Positions 1 to 7,457 of a stretch of DNA of 64,000 bases are shown in pieces. This DNA is from Sinorhizobium medicae (lineage in GTDB: Bacteria; Pseudomonadota; Alphaproteobacteria; Rhizobiales; Rhizobiaceae). Every line of letters starts with the position of its first letter. Position 1 is the first letter of the stretch. The position numbers and the translations under genes are program-made. The stretch covers positions 62,001-126,000 of the forward strand of contig NZ_VITA01000016.1 in the NCBI RefSeq assembly GCF_007827695.1, written 5' to 3'. The notes beneath the pieces were generated by a model. That model had not been told where the DNA came from and searched no databases. It was given only the letters and a program-made list of their open reading frames with translations.

Positions 1-670
1 TGACCACATCCAGCTTCACGACCACATCCATGGCGCTCTCGATGGCGGTTCCGCAGACTTCGCCATCACCCTGTGCCGCATGCGTATCGCCGATGGAGAA
101 CAAGGCGCCTTCGACCTCGACGGGCAGGTACAGGGTCGTTCCCGCCGCAAGGTCGCGAATGTCGAGATTGCCTCCCACACGCCGCGGCGGAACGACGGAA
201 TGCAGCCCCGGCTCCGCCGGGGCAAGCCCGATCGTGCCGGCGAACGGCTTCAGCGGAACCCGGCCGAACTCGCCAAAGGCAGCCGGAGCAAGGGTATCCG
301 GATCATATTTCCAAAGGGCCAGCGCCGGCTCCTCAAATTGGTCGGCGAGGAGCCCGAAGCCGGGAATGTTGGCGGTCCAGCCAAAACCGCTTGGCTTGAA
401 ATGCTCGATGGTGACCTTCAGGGCGTCACCCGGCATGGCTCCATCGACATAGATGGGGCCGGTGACCGGATTGACCTTCGTGAAATCCACCGTCGAGACA
501 TCGGCCACCGTGCTGCCGGCAGTAAAATGGCCGGAGCCTGAATCGAGGCAGTTGAACTCGAGCCTCGATCCGGACGCCACGGTCTCCGCCGGCGGGATCG
601 AACGATCCCAGCCGTAGTGGTGATGGCGTCCATGGATGGTGTAGTCGCAGTTACTGCACATCTTTTGCAT
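1..670 (-). CDS. Acetamidase/formamidase, C-terminus beyond window
   Basis: Hydrolyses a short amide to carboxylate and ammonia in the cytoplasm (FmdA/AmdA family). I read the frame directly from the minus strand: it opens with a Cys-rich start followed by HGRHHHYGWDRSIPPA and carries the family signature GDTHAAQGDGEVCGTAIES near residue 200. About 223 of the roughly 300 usual residues are present, and the rest lies left of base 1. Two in-frame ATGs exist (670 and 661), both overlapping the end of the upstream binding-protein gene, so translation is probably coupled. It is the last visible gene of the AmiC/AmiR operon and its likely enzymatic output. Confidence 0.88.
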   Translation of the reverse strand, partial: MQKMCSNCDYTIHGRHHHYGWDRSIPPAETVASGSRLEFNCLDSGSGHFTAGSTVADVSTVDFTKVNPVTGPIYVDGAMPGDALKVTIEHFKPSGFGWTANIPGFGLLADQFEEPALALWKYDPDTLAPAAFGEFGRVPLKPFAGTIGLAPAEPGLHSVVPPRRVGGNLDIRDLAAGTTLYLPVEVEGALFSIGDTHAAQGDGEVCGTAIESAMDVVVKLDVV

Positions 671-2267
671 ATACCTGATCGTAGTGAACGGGAATGTGGA
701 CCGGATCGACGAACAGCTTGTCGTCGCCGCCGATACGCTCCGAGCGAATGGTAAAGCGCTCCTCGTTGAAGATCGGTGCCCAGGGTGCGTCCTCCATGAT
801 CTTCACATAGATGTCGCGCCACATGGCCTCGCGCTCGGCGGCCTTTGCCGGGTCTACGATGGCATCGGCTTCGGCTGCCTTCTTGTCGAGCTCCTCATTG
901 CAGTACCAGGACCAGTTCCAGCCTCCCGGCACGGCACCGCCGCACCCCAGAATGGGGCCGTAGAAATTCGAGGGATCCGGGAAGTCGGCAATCCATGCCA
1001 TGCCGCCCGACCAGACCATCGGCGCCTGGTTCTCCTCGCCGCCCGCCGCGATGACATTGGCCTGTGCCAGCGACTTTATCGATGCCGTGATGCCGATCGC
1101 CTTCAGGTCCTGCTGGATGGCCTGGGCGATACGCGGCTGAGGGTCGGTGTTCATGACATAGAGTTCGGTCGAGAACCCGTCGCCCAGGCCGGCCTGTTCG
1201 AGCAGCTTCTTGGCGCCCTCGGGATCATAGGCATATCCTTTATAATCCTTGGCATATCCCGGCATCGAGGGCGGCAGCGGCTGATTGGCGGCGACTGCGC
1301 GACCGTTGATGATGCGCAGGATGCGATCCTTGTTGATGGCCATGTTCACAGCCTTGCGCACCTCGACCTTGTCGAAGGGGGCCATCTTGACGTTCATCGT
1401 CACATAGCCGGTGTGCAACTGACCGCCCTGAATGATCAGCTCCTTGAAATTAGGATCTTTGGTCACCTCGACGAACTTCGCCGGCGGAATGCCGTCTCCG
1501 GGCACGTCGATTTCGCCGTTCTGCAGGCGAAGGAGCGCGACAACGGGCTCCTGGCCGACCTCGAAGGTAATGCGGTCAAGCTTCGGAAGCCCTTCGTTCC
1601 AGTAGTCGGCGAAGCGTTCGAACACCAGGCGTTGCCCAAGCGTCCACTCGGCAAGCTTGAACGCTCCGGAACCGACGGGATTTTTCCCGAAATCCGCACC
1701 GTGTTTCTCGACCTCTTCCTTTGGCACGACATGGGCAAAGTTGAGCGCCATGACGTGGAGGAAGGTGGCGTCCGGCCGGCTCAGTTCGAACCTGATTGTG
1801 TGCGGATCCTGCACGGCGATGCCGGACAGATCACCCCCCTTTCCGGCCGAGACATCTTCGAAGCCTTTGATCGATGAGAAGAACCCGGCACCCGGGCTCT
1901 GGGTCGTCGGATTCACCACGCGCTCAATCGAATATTTCACGTCCTCGGCAGTCAGCTCACGACCATTGTGAAACTTGACGCCCTGGCGCAGCTTGAACGT
2001 GAAGATTTTGCCGTCCCCGGAGATTTCATAGGCTTCGGCAAGATCGGGACGCAACTCGGTCGTGCCCGGGACATAATCCATCAGGCCGTCGAACAGCGAC
2101 TTGATCATCGACCAGTTCTGCCAGTCGTAGCCGATCGCCGGATCGAGTGTCGAAACATCGTCCTTATAGGTGACGGTCATTTCGCCACCCTGCTTGATGT
2201 CGTCGGCGAATGCGGGATTTCCCATCAGTGCGGCGGCGCAGACGCCGGCCAGTAACAAGTTCCTCAT
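651..2267 (-). CDS. ABC transporter substrate-binding protein, family 5
   Basis: Periplasmic binding component of a peptide/nickel/amide-type importer. The 538-residue length is normal for solute-binding family 5. A signal peptide is clear (MRNLLLAGVCAAALMGNPAFA), followed by family landmarks such as the segment around ISGDGKIFTFKLRQGVKFHNG and the later VRKAVNMAINKDRILRI. It follows two permease genes after a 40-base gap and overlaps the formamidase start. The substrate is not readable from sequence. The operon suggests a small amide or an amide-containing peptide. No ATPase gene is visible, so those would have to lie left of the window or elsewhere. Confidence 0.9.
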   Translation of the reverse strand: MRNLLLAGVCAAALMGNPAFADDIKQGGEMTVTYKDDVSTLDPAIGYDWQNWSMIKSLFDGLMDYVPGTTELRPDLAEAYEISGDGKIFTFKLRQGVKFHNGRELTAEDVKYSIERVVNPTTQSPGAGFFSSIKGFEDVSAGKGGDLSGIAVQDPHTIRFELSRPDATFLHVMALNFAHVVPKEEVEKHGADFGKNPVGSGAFKLAEWTLGQRLVFERFADYWNEGLPKLDRITFEVGQEPVVALLRLQNGEIDVPGDGIPPAKFVEVTKDPNFKELIIQGGQLHTGYVTMNVKMAPFDKVEVRKAVNMAINKDRILRIINGRAVAANQPLPPSMPGYAKDYKGYAYDPEGAKKLLEQAGLGDGFSTELYVMNTDPQPRIAQAIQQDLKAIGITASIKSLAQANVIAAGGEENQAPMVWSGGMAWIADFPDPSNFYGPILGCGGAVPGGWNWSWYCNEELDKKAAEADAIVDPAKAAEREAMWRDIYVKIMEDAPWAPIFNEERFTIRSERIGGDDKLFVDPVHIPVHYDQVYAKDVQ

Positions 2268-2307
2268 CTGAAGTTCCTTTCTGTTGCTGCAGTTTGTTCT
2301 TCCCGCG

Positions 2308-3231
2308 TCAGCGCAGCTTGATGCGCGGGTCGATAAGCGGCGTGATGAGGTCGGCGAGCAGATTGCCGAGCACGATCGCGAACGCCGAGACGAGCGTGAC
2401 GCCCATGATGATCGGGATGTCCACCCGCTGGATCGCCTGCCAGGCCAGCTGGCCGATCCCGGGCCAGCCGAAGACGCTTTCCACCACCACGATACCTGAC
2501 ATGAACAGGCCGATATCGATGCCGATCATCGCGATGACAGGAAGGATCGCGTTGGGCATTGCGTGCCGGAACAGGACCTTGGCGCGACCGTTGCCGGTTG
2601 CGCGCGCCGTACGGATGAAATCCTGACGCATCACTTCGATCAGCGACGAACGCATCATGCGCGAATACCAGCCGGCCCCCAGAAAACCGAGCGTGAGGGA
2701 GGGCAAGACCAGATGGGCGAAGGTGCCGTAGCCGCCGATCGGAAACCAGCCGAGCTTCACGGCGAAAACGTAGAGGAGCAGGATTCCGACCACGAACTGC
2801 GGCGCCGATACACCGACAAATGACGCGATCATCAGCGTATCGTCGGTGCGTGAGCCGCGCCGAAGTGCTGCAACGATGCCCATCGTCAGCCCGAAGATCA
2901 GTTCACAGGTAATGGCTCCGGCCATCAGCAGGAGACTTGCCGGAAGGCGCGATGCGATCAAAGTCGAAACTTCGGTCTTCTGCAGATAGGATCGGCCGAA
3001 ATCGCCCTGCACGAGGCCCCCGACATAACGCATATACTGTTCGTAGAAGGGCAGATTGAGCCCGAGCTGTTCGCGGATGTTCTCCACGGTCTGGGCCGTT
3101 GCACTGCGGCCGGCGATCTGCCTCGCCGGATCGGCCGGGATCAGGTACAGCAGAATGAAGGTGACAAAGCTGATGCCGAGCAGGATGACGACCGTCTGAA
3201 GCAGTCGCCGCGCAATATAGGCCATCATCAA
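2308..3231 (-). CDS. ABC transporter permease, DppB-type
   Basis: Inner-membrane permease of an oligopeptide/dipeptide-type ABC importer, 307 residues, the usual size. It begins with the typical MMAYIARRLLQTVVILLGIS first helix. The cytoplasmic EAA loop is visible around GNGRAKVLFRHAMPNAILPV, where the ATPase should dock. The protein ends with LITPLIDPRIKLR, also common in this family. The start overlaps the stop of the upstream DppC-type gene by four bases, so the two subunits are translationally coupled. It should pair with the DppC-type permease to form the channel. Confidence 0.92.
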   Translation of the reverse strand: MMMAYIARRLLQTVVILLGISFVTFILLYLIPADPARQIAGRSATAQTVENIREQLGLNLPFYEQYMRYVGGLVQGDFGRSYLQKTEVSTLIASRLPASLLLMAGAITCELIFGLTMGIVAALRRGSRTDDTLMIASFVGVSAPQFVVGILLLYVFAVKLGWFPIGGYGTFAHLVLPSLTLGFLGAGWYSRMMRSSLIEVMRQDFIRTARATGNGRAKVLFRHAMPNAILPVIAMIGIDIGLFMSGIVVVESVFGWPGIGQLAWQAIQRVDIPIIMGVTLVSAFAIVLGNLLADLITPLIDPRIKLR

Positions 3232-4124
3232 TGCCTCCCCTGCTGCGTCGGATCGAGAACATCGCGCAGCGCATCACCGACCAGATTGAAGGCGAGCGCA
3301 AGCGCGAGGATCGCGGCACCCGGTATGAACACCAGCCAGGGTGCCGAGGTGAAATAGGTCTGGTTTTCGAAGATGATGTTGCCCCAGGAGGGAATGGGCG
3401 GCTGCACGCCGATGCCGAGGAAAGAAAGCGTCGCCTCCAGAAGTACTGTCGTCGCGATACCGAGCGTCGCCCAGACGATGATAGTGGACAGGAGATGCGG
3501 CAGGATGTGACGGAAGAGAATTCGCCCGGCACCGGCCCCCAGAGCGCGCTCCGCCGTGACGAAATCGCGCTCGGCAATCGAGCGGGTTTCCGTATAGACG
3601 ACGCGGGCGATCTGCACCCAGTTCACCATGGCGATGACCATCGCCACGATCCACAGGCTGGGGGTGAAGATGGCGGCCAGAACGATGGCGAGGAGAAGCG
3701 CCGGGAAAGCCATCATCAGATCGGTGAAGCGCATCAGCACGGTGTCCACCCAGCCCCGAAAATAGCCGGCTGCAATGCCGACGAGCGAGCCGATGAGAAC
3801 GGCAATGCCATTGGCGACCACGCCGATGATGAGCGAGGTACGCGCACCGTATATCAGGCGGCTCAGCAGATCGCGTCCGACAAGATCGGTACCCAGCCAG
3901 AATTGGCTATTGGGCGGCAGCGGCGCGCCTTCGATGGTCAGGCCCTCGAAGAACTGCTCGTGCGGGTCATATGGCACTATCCATGGCGCAAGCGCTGCTG
4001 CGCTTACCACCACGACGATGATTGCAAAGCCGATGATCGCGAGCGGCCTCCGCAGGAGACGCGCCAACACGCCCGGTGTCCTATTATCTTTACTGCGCGC
4101 CGTTTCAGCGACCATTGTCGGCAT
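3228..4124 (-). CDS. ABC transporter permease, DppC-type
   Basis: Second inner-membrane permease of the same importer, 298 residues. It has the DppC hallmarks: a short cytoplasmic N-terminus, a first helix (LAIIGFAIIVVVVSAAALAP), the motif HWLGTDLVGRDLLSRLIYGAR-like segment near residue 80, and the EAA loop at GAGAGRILFRHILPHLLSTI. It overlaps the AmiR-like gene upstream by about 20 bases, and a second ATG nine bases further in is possible. Coupling to the regulator gene shows that sensor, antiterminator and transporter belong to a single transcript. Confidence 0.92.
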   Translation of the reverse strand: MPTMVAETARSKDNRTPGVLARLLRRPLAIIGFAIIVVVVSAAALAPWIVPYDPHEQFFEGLTIEGAPLPPNSQFWLGTDLVGRDLLSRLIYGARTSLIIGVVANGIAVLIGSLVGIAAGYFRGWVDTVLMRFTDLMMAFPALLLAIVLAAIFTPSLWIVAMVIAMVNWVQIARVVYTETRSIAERDFVTAERALGAGAGRILFRHILPHLLSTIIVWATLGIATTVLLEATLSFLGIGVQPPIPSWGNIIFENQTYFTSAPWLVFIPGAAILALALAFNLVGDALRDVLDPTQQGRH

Positions 4125-4719
4125 TCTTCAATCCGTGGTTAGCGAATTCCTCAACGATGGCTGCAGCGACGTCCTCGATGCTGCAGCGTCGTGTCATCGC
4201 GGTCAGACGCAGATGCTGGTAGGCTTCATTCGCCCCGCAATTTTTGCGAAGCATCAGCAGCGCGGTCGCCTGTGCGAGTTCCTGGCGCCTCGCGAGGCGC
4301 TCCTTCAGCGCGGCGACATTGCGATCGAGCGCGCGGCGGCGGGCGAAACTGTAACTCGCGACCATCAGAGCACTGTAAAGTCCGGCGCTCCCGATCGGCT
4401 TCAGAAGCTGGGCGTCGGCCCCTTGCGCGATGGTCCAGGCAATACGGCCGGGTGCCTCCGAGCCGATCAGCGCGATGAGCGGCAGAGGCGCCTCCCCCGG
4501 TCGCCAGGGAAACTGCTCGTCATGCCCCATATCCGCATCGATCAGGAGGACGTCGAACTCCTCGGCAGATCGAGCCTCGGGAAAGGTCGGCCAGGCCTGC
4601 TCCGCCGCAGCCCCGATACGGGCGCATTGCGCGAAGAGCGCGTCTACGTTCCGGTGAGGCCGGTGCAGGATGAGCATCCGCCAGCCGTCGAAATTCGGGG
4701 TGACATGAACAGAACTCAT
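4105..4719 (-). CDS. AmiR-like ANTAR-domain antitermination regulator
   Basis: RNA-binding antiterminator of the AmiR/NasR type, 204 residues. Residues about 1-125 form a receiver-like fold that probably does not rely on phosphorylation. A coiled-coil linker follows. The C-terminal ANTAR domain (about 137-190) includes QATALLMLRKNCGANEAYQH. In Pseudomonas, AmiC holds AmiR inactive until an amide binds, and AmiR then prevents termination in the leader. Here the gene overlaps the AmiC-like gene by four bases (ATGA), and the operon leader contains a clear terminator, which supports the same mechanism. Assignment by domain and context. Confidence 0.87.
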   Translation of the reverse strand: MSSVHVTPNFDGWRMLILHRPHRNVDALFAQCARIGAAAEQAWPTFPEARSAEEFDVLLIDADMGHDEQFPWRPGEAPLPLIALIGSEAPGRIAWTIAQGADAQLLKPIGSAGLYSALMVASYSFARRRALDRNVAALKERLARRQELAQATALLMLRKNCGANEAYQHLRLTAMTRRCSIEDVAAAIVEEFANHGLKNADNGR

Positions 4720-5882
4720 TTCACCACCCTCAGTTCAGGCCGCACTTCATCCCGCCCAAGTGGGCGGACGAGCGGCGTGGATGTCAGAAAAGGATCCGGC
4801 GCGATGGCTTCATGTGAGCGCTTGACGATTTCGAAACTGCCGTCCGCACGCGCGCGGCCGATATGGGCCGGCAACTCCACATGGTTGGTCCATCGGTCGA
4901 CGCTGATTGCGCCCAAAGGCGTGTCGACAGACTGGCCGCGCAGGGCGCCGCGCACGAGATCCGCATCGTCGCTGCCGCAACGCATGATCGCCTCGGCTAT
5001 CATCACCACGGCGCTGAATGCCTGCGCGTAGAAAGCATCGACAATGGCACCGGGATCCAGGGCCGCAAGCGTCTTCAGGAAGGAGTCGTTTTCCGGCGAC
5101 TGGAGCGTGCGGAAATAGCAACTGACCGTGAAATGCCCCGCCGCGGCGTGTCCGAGCCCGGTGATCTCGCCCTCATAGAGGTTGCAACTGATGATCGGGC
5201 ATTTTTCCGGGCGGAAGCGATCATCGGCTTCACCGAGCGCCTGGTATGCGCGCAGGAAGGCATAGGAGGACGGGCCAATCAGATTGTTCAGGATGAAGTC
5301 CGGTCTCTTCTCACGCACTTCATCGATGAGGTGGTCGATATCCGTGTCTCCGATCGACACAAAGCGCTCGCCCAGGACCTCGCCACCCGAGCGGTGGAGA
5401 ATGTCGCGTGCGATCCGGTTGTTCTCCCAGCCCCAGATATAGTTCGCGCCCACAAGCATCGCTCTGCTGCCGAAGCGCGGCGCGATATAGTCGAGAAGCG
5501 GCACCAAGTGCTGGTTGGCACAGGCGGCAACGTAGATAAGGTTTTCGGAAACCTCGAAGCCTTCGTAGACGCATGGATACCAGAGCAGCGCGTCGAGTTT
5601 CTCGACCACCGGAATCGCTTCCTTGCGGCTCCAGGACGTGGTGCAGCCCACCACGTGGCGGACATCACGCTCGCGGATCAGCTGCCTGCAAAGCGATGCA
5701 TAGCGGTCCGCCTCGCCCGCGGGATCGAAATGATGTGCCTGCAGATTGAATGGAAAACGCCGGGATGCATTGATATGCGCAATCGCCGTCATGGCGCCGC
5801 GAAAGCCCTGCCTCGCAGGCTGCGCGTAGCTGCCGCTTCCCGAGAACAGTACCCCCACCGGAAAGGAAATTTTGCCTGCCAT
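4716..5882 (-). CDS. AmiC-like amide sensor / periplasmic-binding-fold regulator
   Basis: Cytoplasmic ligand-sensing protein with the type I periplasmic binding fold (AmiC/UrtA group), 388 residues from the chosen start. It opens MAGKISFPVGVLFSGSGSYA, has no signal peptide, and contains the group motifs GCTTSWSRKEAIPVVEKLDAL and LVGANYIWGWENNRI. I chose the ATG at 5882 because GAGGGG stands just upstream. An earlier TTG at 5900 lies inside the U-tract of the leader terminator and is unlikely. As in the Pseudomonas amidase system it should bind AmiR when ligand is absent. First gene of the amide operon. Confidence 0.86.
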   Translation of the reverse strand: MAGKISFPVGVLFSGSGSYAQPARQGFRGAMTAIAHINASRRFPFNLQAHHFDPAGEADRYASLCRQLIRERDVRHVVGCTTSWSRKEAIPVVEKLDALLWYPCVYEGFEVSENLIYVAACANQHLVPLLDYIAPRFGSRAMLVGANYIWGWENNRIARDILHRSGGEVLGERFVSIGDTDIDHLIDEVREKRPDFILNNLIGPSSYAFLRAYQALGEADDRFRPEKCPIISCNLYEGEITGLGHAAAGHFTVSCYFRTLQSPENDSFLKTLAALDPGAIVDAFYAQAFSAVVMIAEAIMRCGSDDADLVRGALRGQSVDTPLGAISVDRWTNHVELPAHIGRARADGSFEIVKRSHEAIAPDPFLTSTPLVRPLGRDEVRPELRVVK

Positions 5883-5898
5883 CCGCCCCTCGAAAAGC

Positions 5899-5939
5899 AA
5901 AAAGGCCCCGCCGAGAAACAGAGTTTCTCTTCGAGGCCC
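5899..5939 (-). terminator. Leader intrinsic terminator, probable AmiR antitermination site
   Basis: On the minus strand a strong hairpin (left arm about 5939-5923, loop of three bases, right arm 5919-5904, GC-rich base) is followed directly by TTTTT at 5903-5899. It ends 16 bases before the amiC-like ATG, so default transcription would stop before the operon. An ANTAR regulator encoded in the same transcript is the obvious factor to overcome it. Confidence 0.85.
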
Positions 5940-5963
5940 AGATGCCGATACGTAATTTCAGCC

Positions 5964-5992
5964 AAGCCTAACGTTAGGATACGGCTTGTCAA
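5964..5992 (-). promoter_or_regulatory. Candidate promoter and 12-bp palindrome of the amide operon
   Basis: TTGACA is present at 5992-5987 on the minus strand. A matching -10 box is weak (AGGCTT at 5969-5964 with 17-bp spacing). The perfect palindrome CCTAACGTTAGG at 5967-5978 occupies the spacer/-10 area, the place where an operator or activator site would sit. Confidence 0.4.
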
Positions 5993-6132
5993 TACGGATG
6001 GACAGATTTCCGCCTGGGATGTGCCCACCGGACCGGCTGTATTACAGGAAATAAGGTGGAGATTTGTCGTGGACAGCTCTGCGCGACGCACTCCAGAAGT
6101 GGTTCTCCGGGCGGCCCTCTCCTCGACGATAG

Positions 6133-6330
6133 GCGGGGCTGATCTTGGCGCGGCTGATGGCGGAGGTGAAAGCGGCGGGCCAGCCACCCAGCGCGCTCAT
6201 GACTATCGCCGCAGTCGCCGGTGCGAATGAATGCAAGGTGGTGACGGATAACGAAAAGGACTGCGCCGGAATTCAGGTCGTCAATCCAATACGCCGGCCA
6301 ACACGCCGGCCAATACGCCGGGCTGTCTGA
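6133..6330 (+). pseudogene. VapC-like PIN-domain toxin remnant (C-terminal end)
   Basis: After an in-frame TAG at 6130, the frame reads LARLMAEVKAAGQPPSALMTI, then AGANECKVVTDNEKDCAGIQ and VVNPIR. This matches the C-terminal pattern of VapC/FitB PIN nucleases (GRP..DAMIAAIA..NGCTVVTDNEKDFAGI.VVNP). The conserved Asp of the DAMIA motif is replaced (SALMT), nothing convincing of the N-terminal half remains, and no VapB antitoxin is next to it. The expected stop region is replaced by three 12-bp repeats that extend the frame. I treat it as a decayed fragment. The alternative is chance resemblance. Confidence 0.5.
6286..6321. repeat. Three tandem 12-bp repeats
   Basis: Three consecutive units CCAA(T/C)ACGCCGG at 6286-6297, 6298-6309 and 6310-6321. 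The middle unit differs by one base. They lie at the 3' end of the VapC-like remnant and probably arose by slippage. Confidence 0.85.
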
Positions 6331-6377
6331 TACCGACAGCCTAACCGGAAGTCCGCGGTGACCGTTGTGCAGAACTA

Positions 6378-6803
6378 TCAGAATACCGCCAGCAGCAGAG
6401 CGCCAGCCGCGATCAGGCCCACACCGAGCCAGTTCATCAGGTTGAGTTTCTCGCCGAGAAAAAGCACGCCGAACAGTGCAACCAACACGATCGACAGCTT
6501 GTCGATCGGTGCGACGCGAGCGGCATCGCCGAGCTTCAACGCGCGAAAATAGGCAAGCCAGGAGGCCCCTGTCGCAAGACCGGATAGGCCAAGGAAGAGC
6601 CAGGTCCGCCCGGAAATCTCCGTCGGGCGCTGCCATTGTCCGGTCGCGGCAACGATGCCGACGACCACAACAAGAATGACACCCGTCCGGATCAGCGTCG
6701 CGAAATCGGAGTTGACATTGGCGACACCGACTTTGGCGAAGATGGCAGTCAGCGCTGCGAAGGCCGCGGACAGCAGCGCCCAGAACTGCCAGCTCTGCGT
6801 CAT
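6378..6803 (-). CDS. Single-domain EamA/DMT-family transporter
   Basis: Small inner-membrane protein of 141 residues with one EamA domain (about five helices), half the size of the usual duplicated ten-helix form, so it probably works as a dimer. Visible family landmarks are the opening FWALLSAAFAALTAIFAKVG and the later LKLGDAARVAPIDKLSIVLV. Its ATG shares one base with the cobO stop (TGATG), so it is translated with cobO and is the last gene of the riboswitch-controlled cobalamin operon. The substrate is unknown. Context suggests something linked to corrinoid metabolism, but that is inference. Confidence 0.85.
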   Translation of the reverse strand: MTQSWQFWALLSAAFAALTAIFAKVGVANVNSDFATLIRTGVILVVVVGIVAATGQWQRPTEISGRTWLFLGLSGLATGASWLAYFRALKLGDAARVAPIDKLSIVLVALFGVLFLGEKLNLMNWLGVGLIAAGALLLAVF

Positions 6804-7447
6804 CAGAATTCGACGCCCTTCTGGCCCTTGATACCCGAGCGGAATGGATGCTTCACCAATTCCATCTCCGTCACAAGATCTGCAATCTCAATCAGGTCCT
6901 CCTTGGCGTTACGGCCTGTCAGGACCACATGCGTCATGTGCGGCTTCTCCTCCTTGAGAAAGCGAACGACCTCGGCGACGTCGATGTAGTCATAGCGCAG
7001 GGCGATGTTGATTTCGTCGAGGAGGACCATGGAGTTGCGCTCGTCGCGGATGAGTTCCTTGGCTTTCTCCCAGGCCTTGGCCGCCATGGCGATGTCGCGT
7101 GCGCGGTCCTGCGTTTCCCAAGTGAAGCCCTCGCCGAGCGTGTAGAACTGGCAGATGTCGCCGAAGTGTTTCTCGATCAGGTCGCGCTCGCCGGTGTGCA
7201 TGGCGCCCTTGATGAACTGAACGACGGCACAGGGCATGCCGTGGGCGATGTGGCGAAAGATCATGCCGAAGCCCGCGGTCGATTTGCCCTTGCCCTTGCC
7301 GGTGTGGACGATGATCAAACCTTTTTCGTCCGTCTTCGTGGCCATGATCTTGTCACGGGCGGTCTTCTTCTTCGCCATCTTCAAGGCATGACGCGCTTCG
7401 TCCTTTTCGGCAGTCGGTTCGCCGGTATTCGCGATTTCCTCGCTCAT
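6803..7447 (-). CDS. cobO: Cob(I)yrinic acid a,c-diamide adenosyltransferase
   Basis: Transfers the adenosyl group of ATP to the reduced corrin, giving the adenosylated intermediate of cobalamin synthesis. The 214 residues match CobO/BtuR/CobA size. The P-loop GKGKGKSTAGFGMIFR stands near residue 50. The later segments TLGEGFTWETQDRARDI, VLLDEINIALRYDYID and HVVLTGRNA are typical of the family. It follows cobN by ten bases and is coupled to the EamA gene downstream. Controlled by the B12 riboswitch at the head of the operon. Confidence 0.96.
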   Translation of the reverse strand: MSEEIANTGEPTAEKDEARHALKMAKKKTARDKIMATKTDEKGLIIVHTGKGKGKSTAGFGMIFRHIAHGMPCAVVQFIKGAMHTGERDLIEKHFGDICQFYTLGEGFTWETQDRARDIAMAAKAWEKAKELIRDERNSMVLLDEINIALRYDYIDVAEVVRFLKEEKPHMTHVVLTGRNAKEDLIEIADLVTEMELVKHPFRSGIKGQKGVEF

Positions 7448-7457
7448 GTTGTCCTCC

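Noticed and set aside
5883-5900. TTG start for the AmiC-like gene
   Set aside because: It lies in the U-tract of the leader terminator. The ATG at 5882 has GAGGGG upstream.
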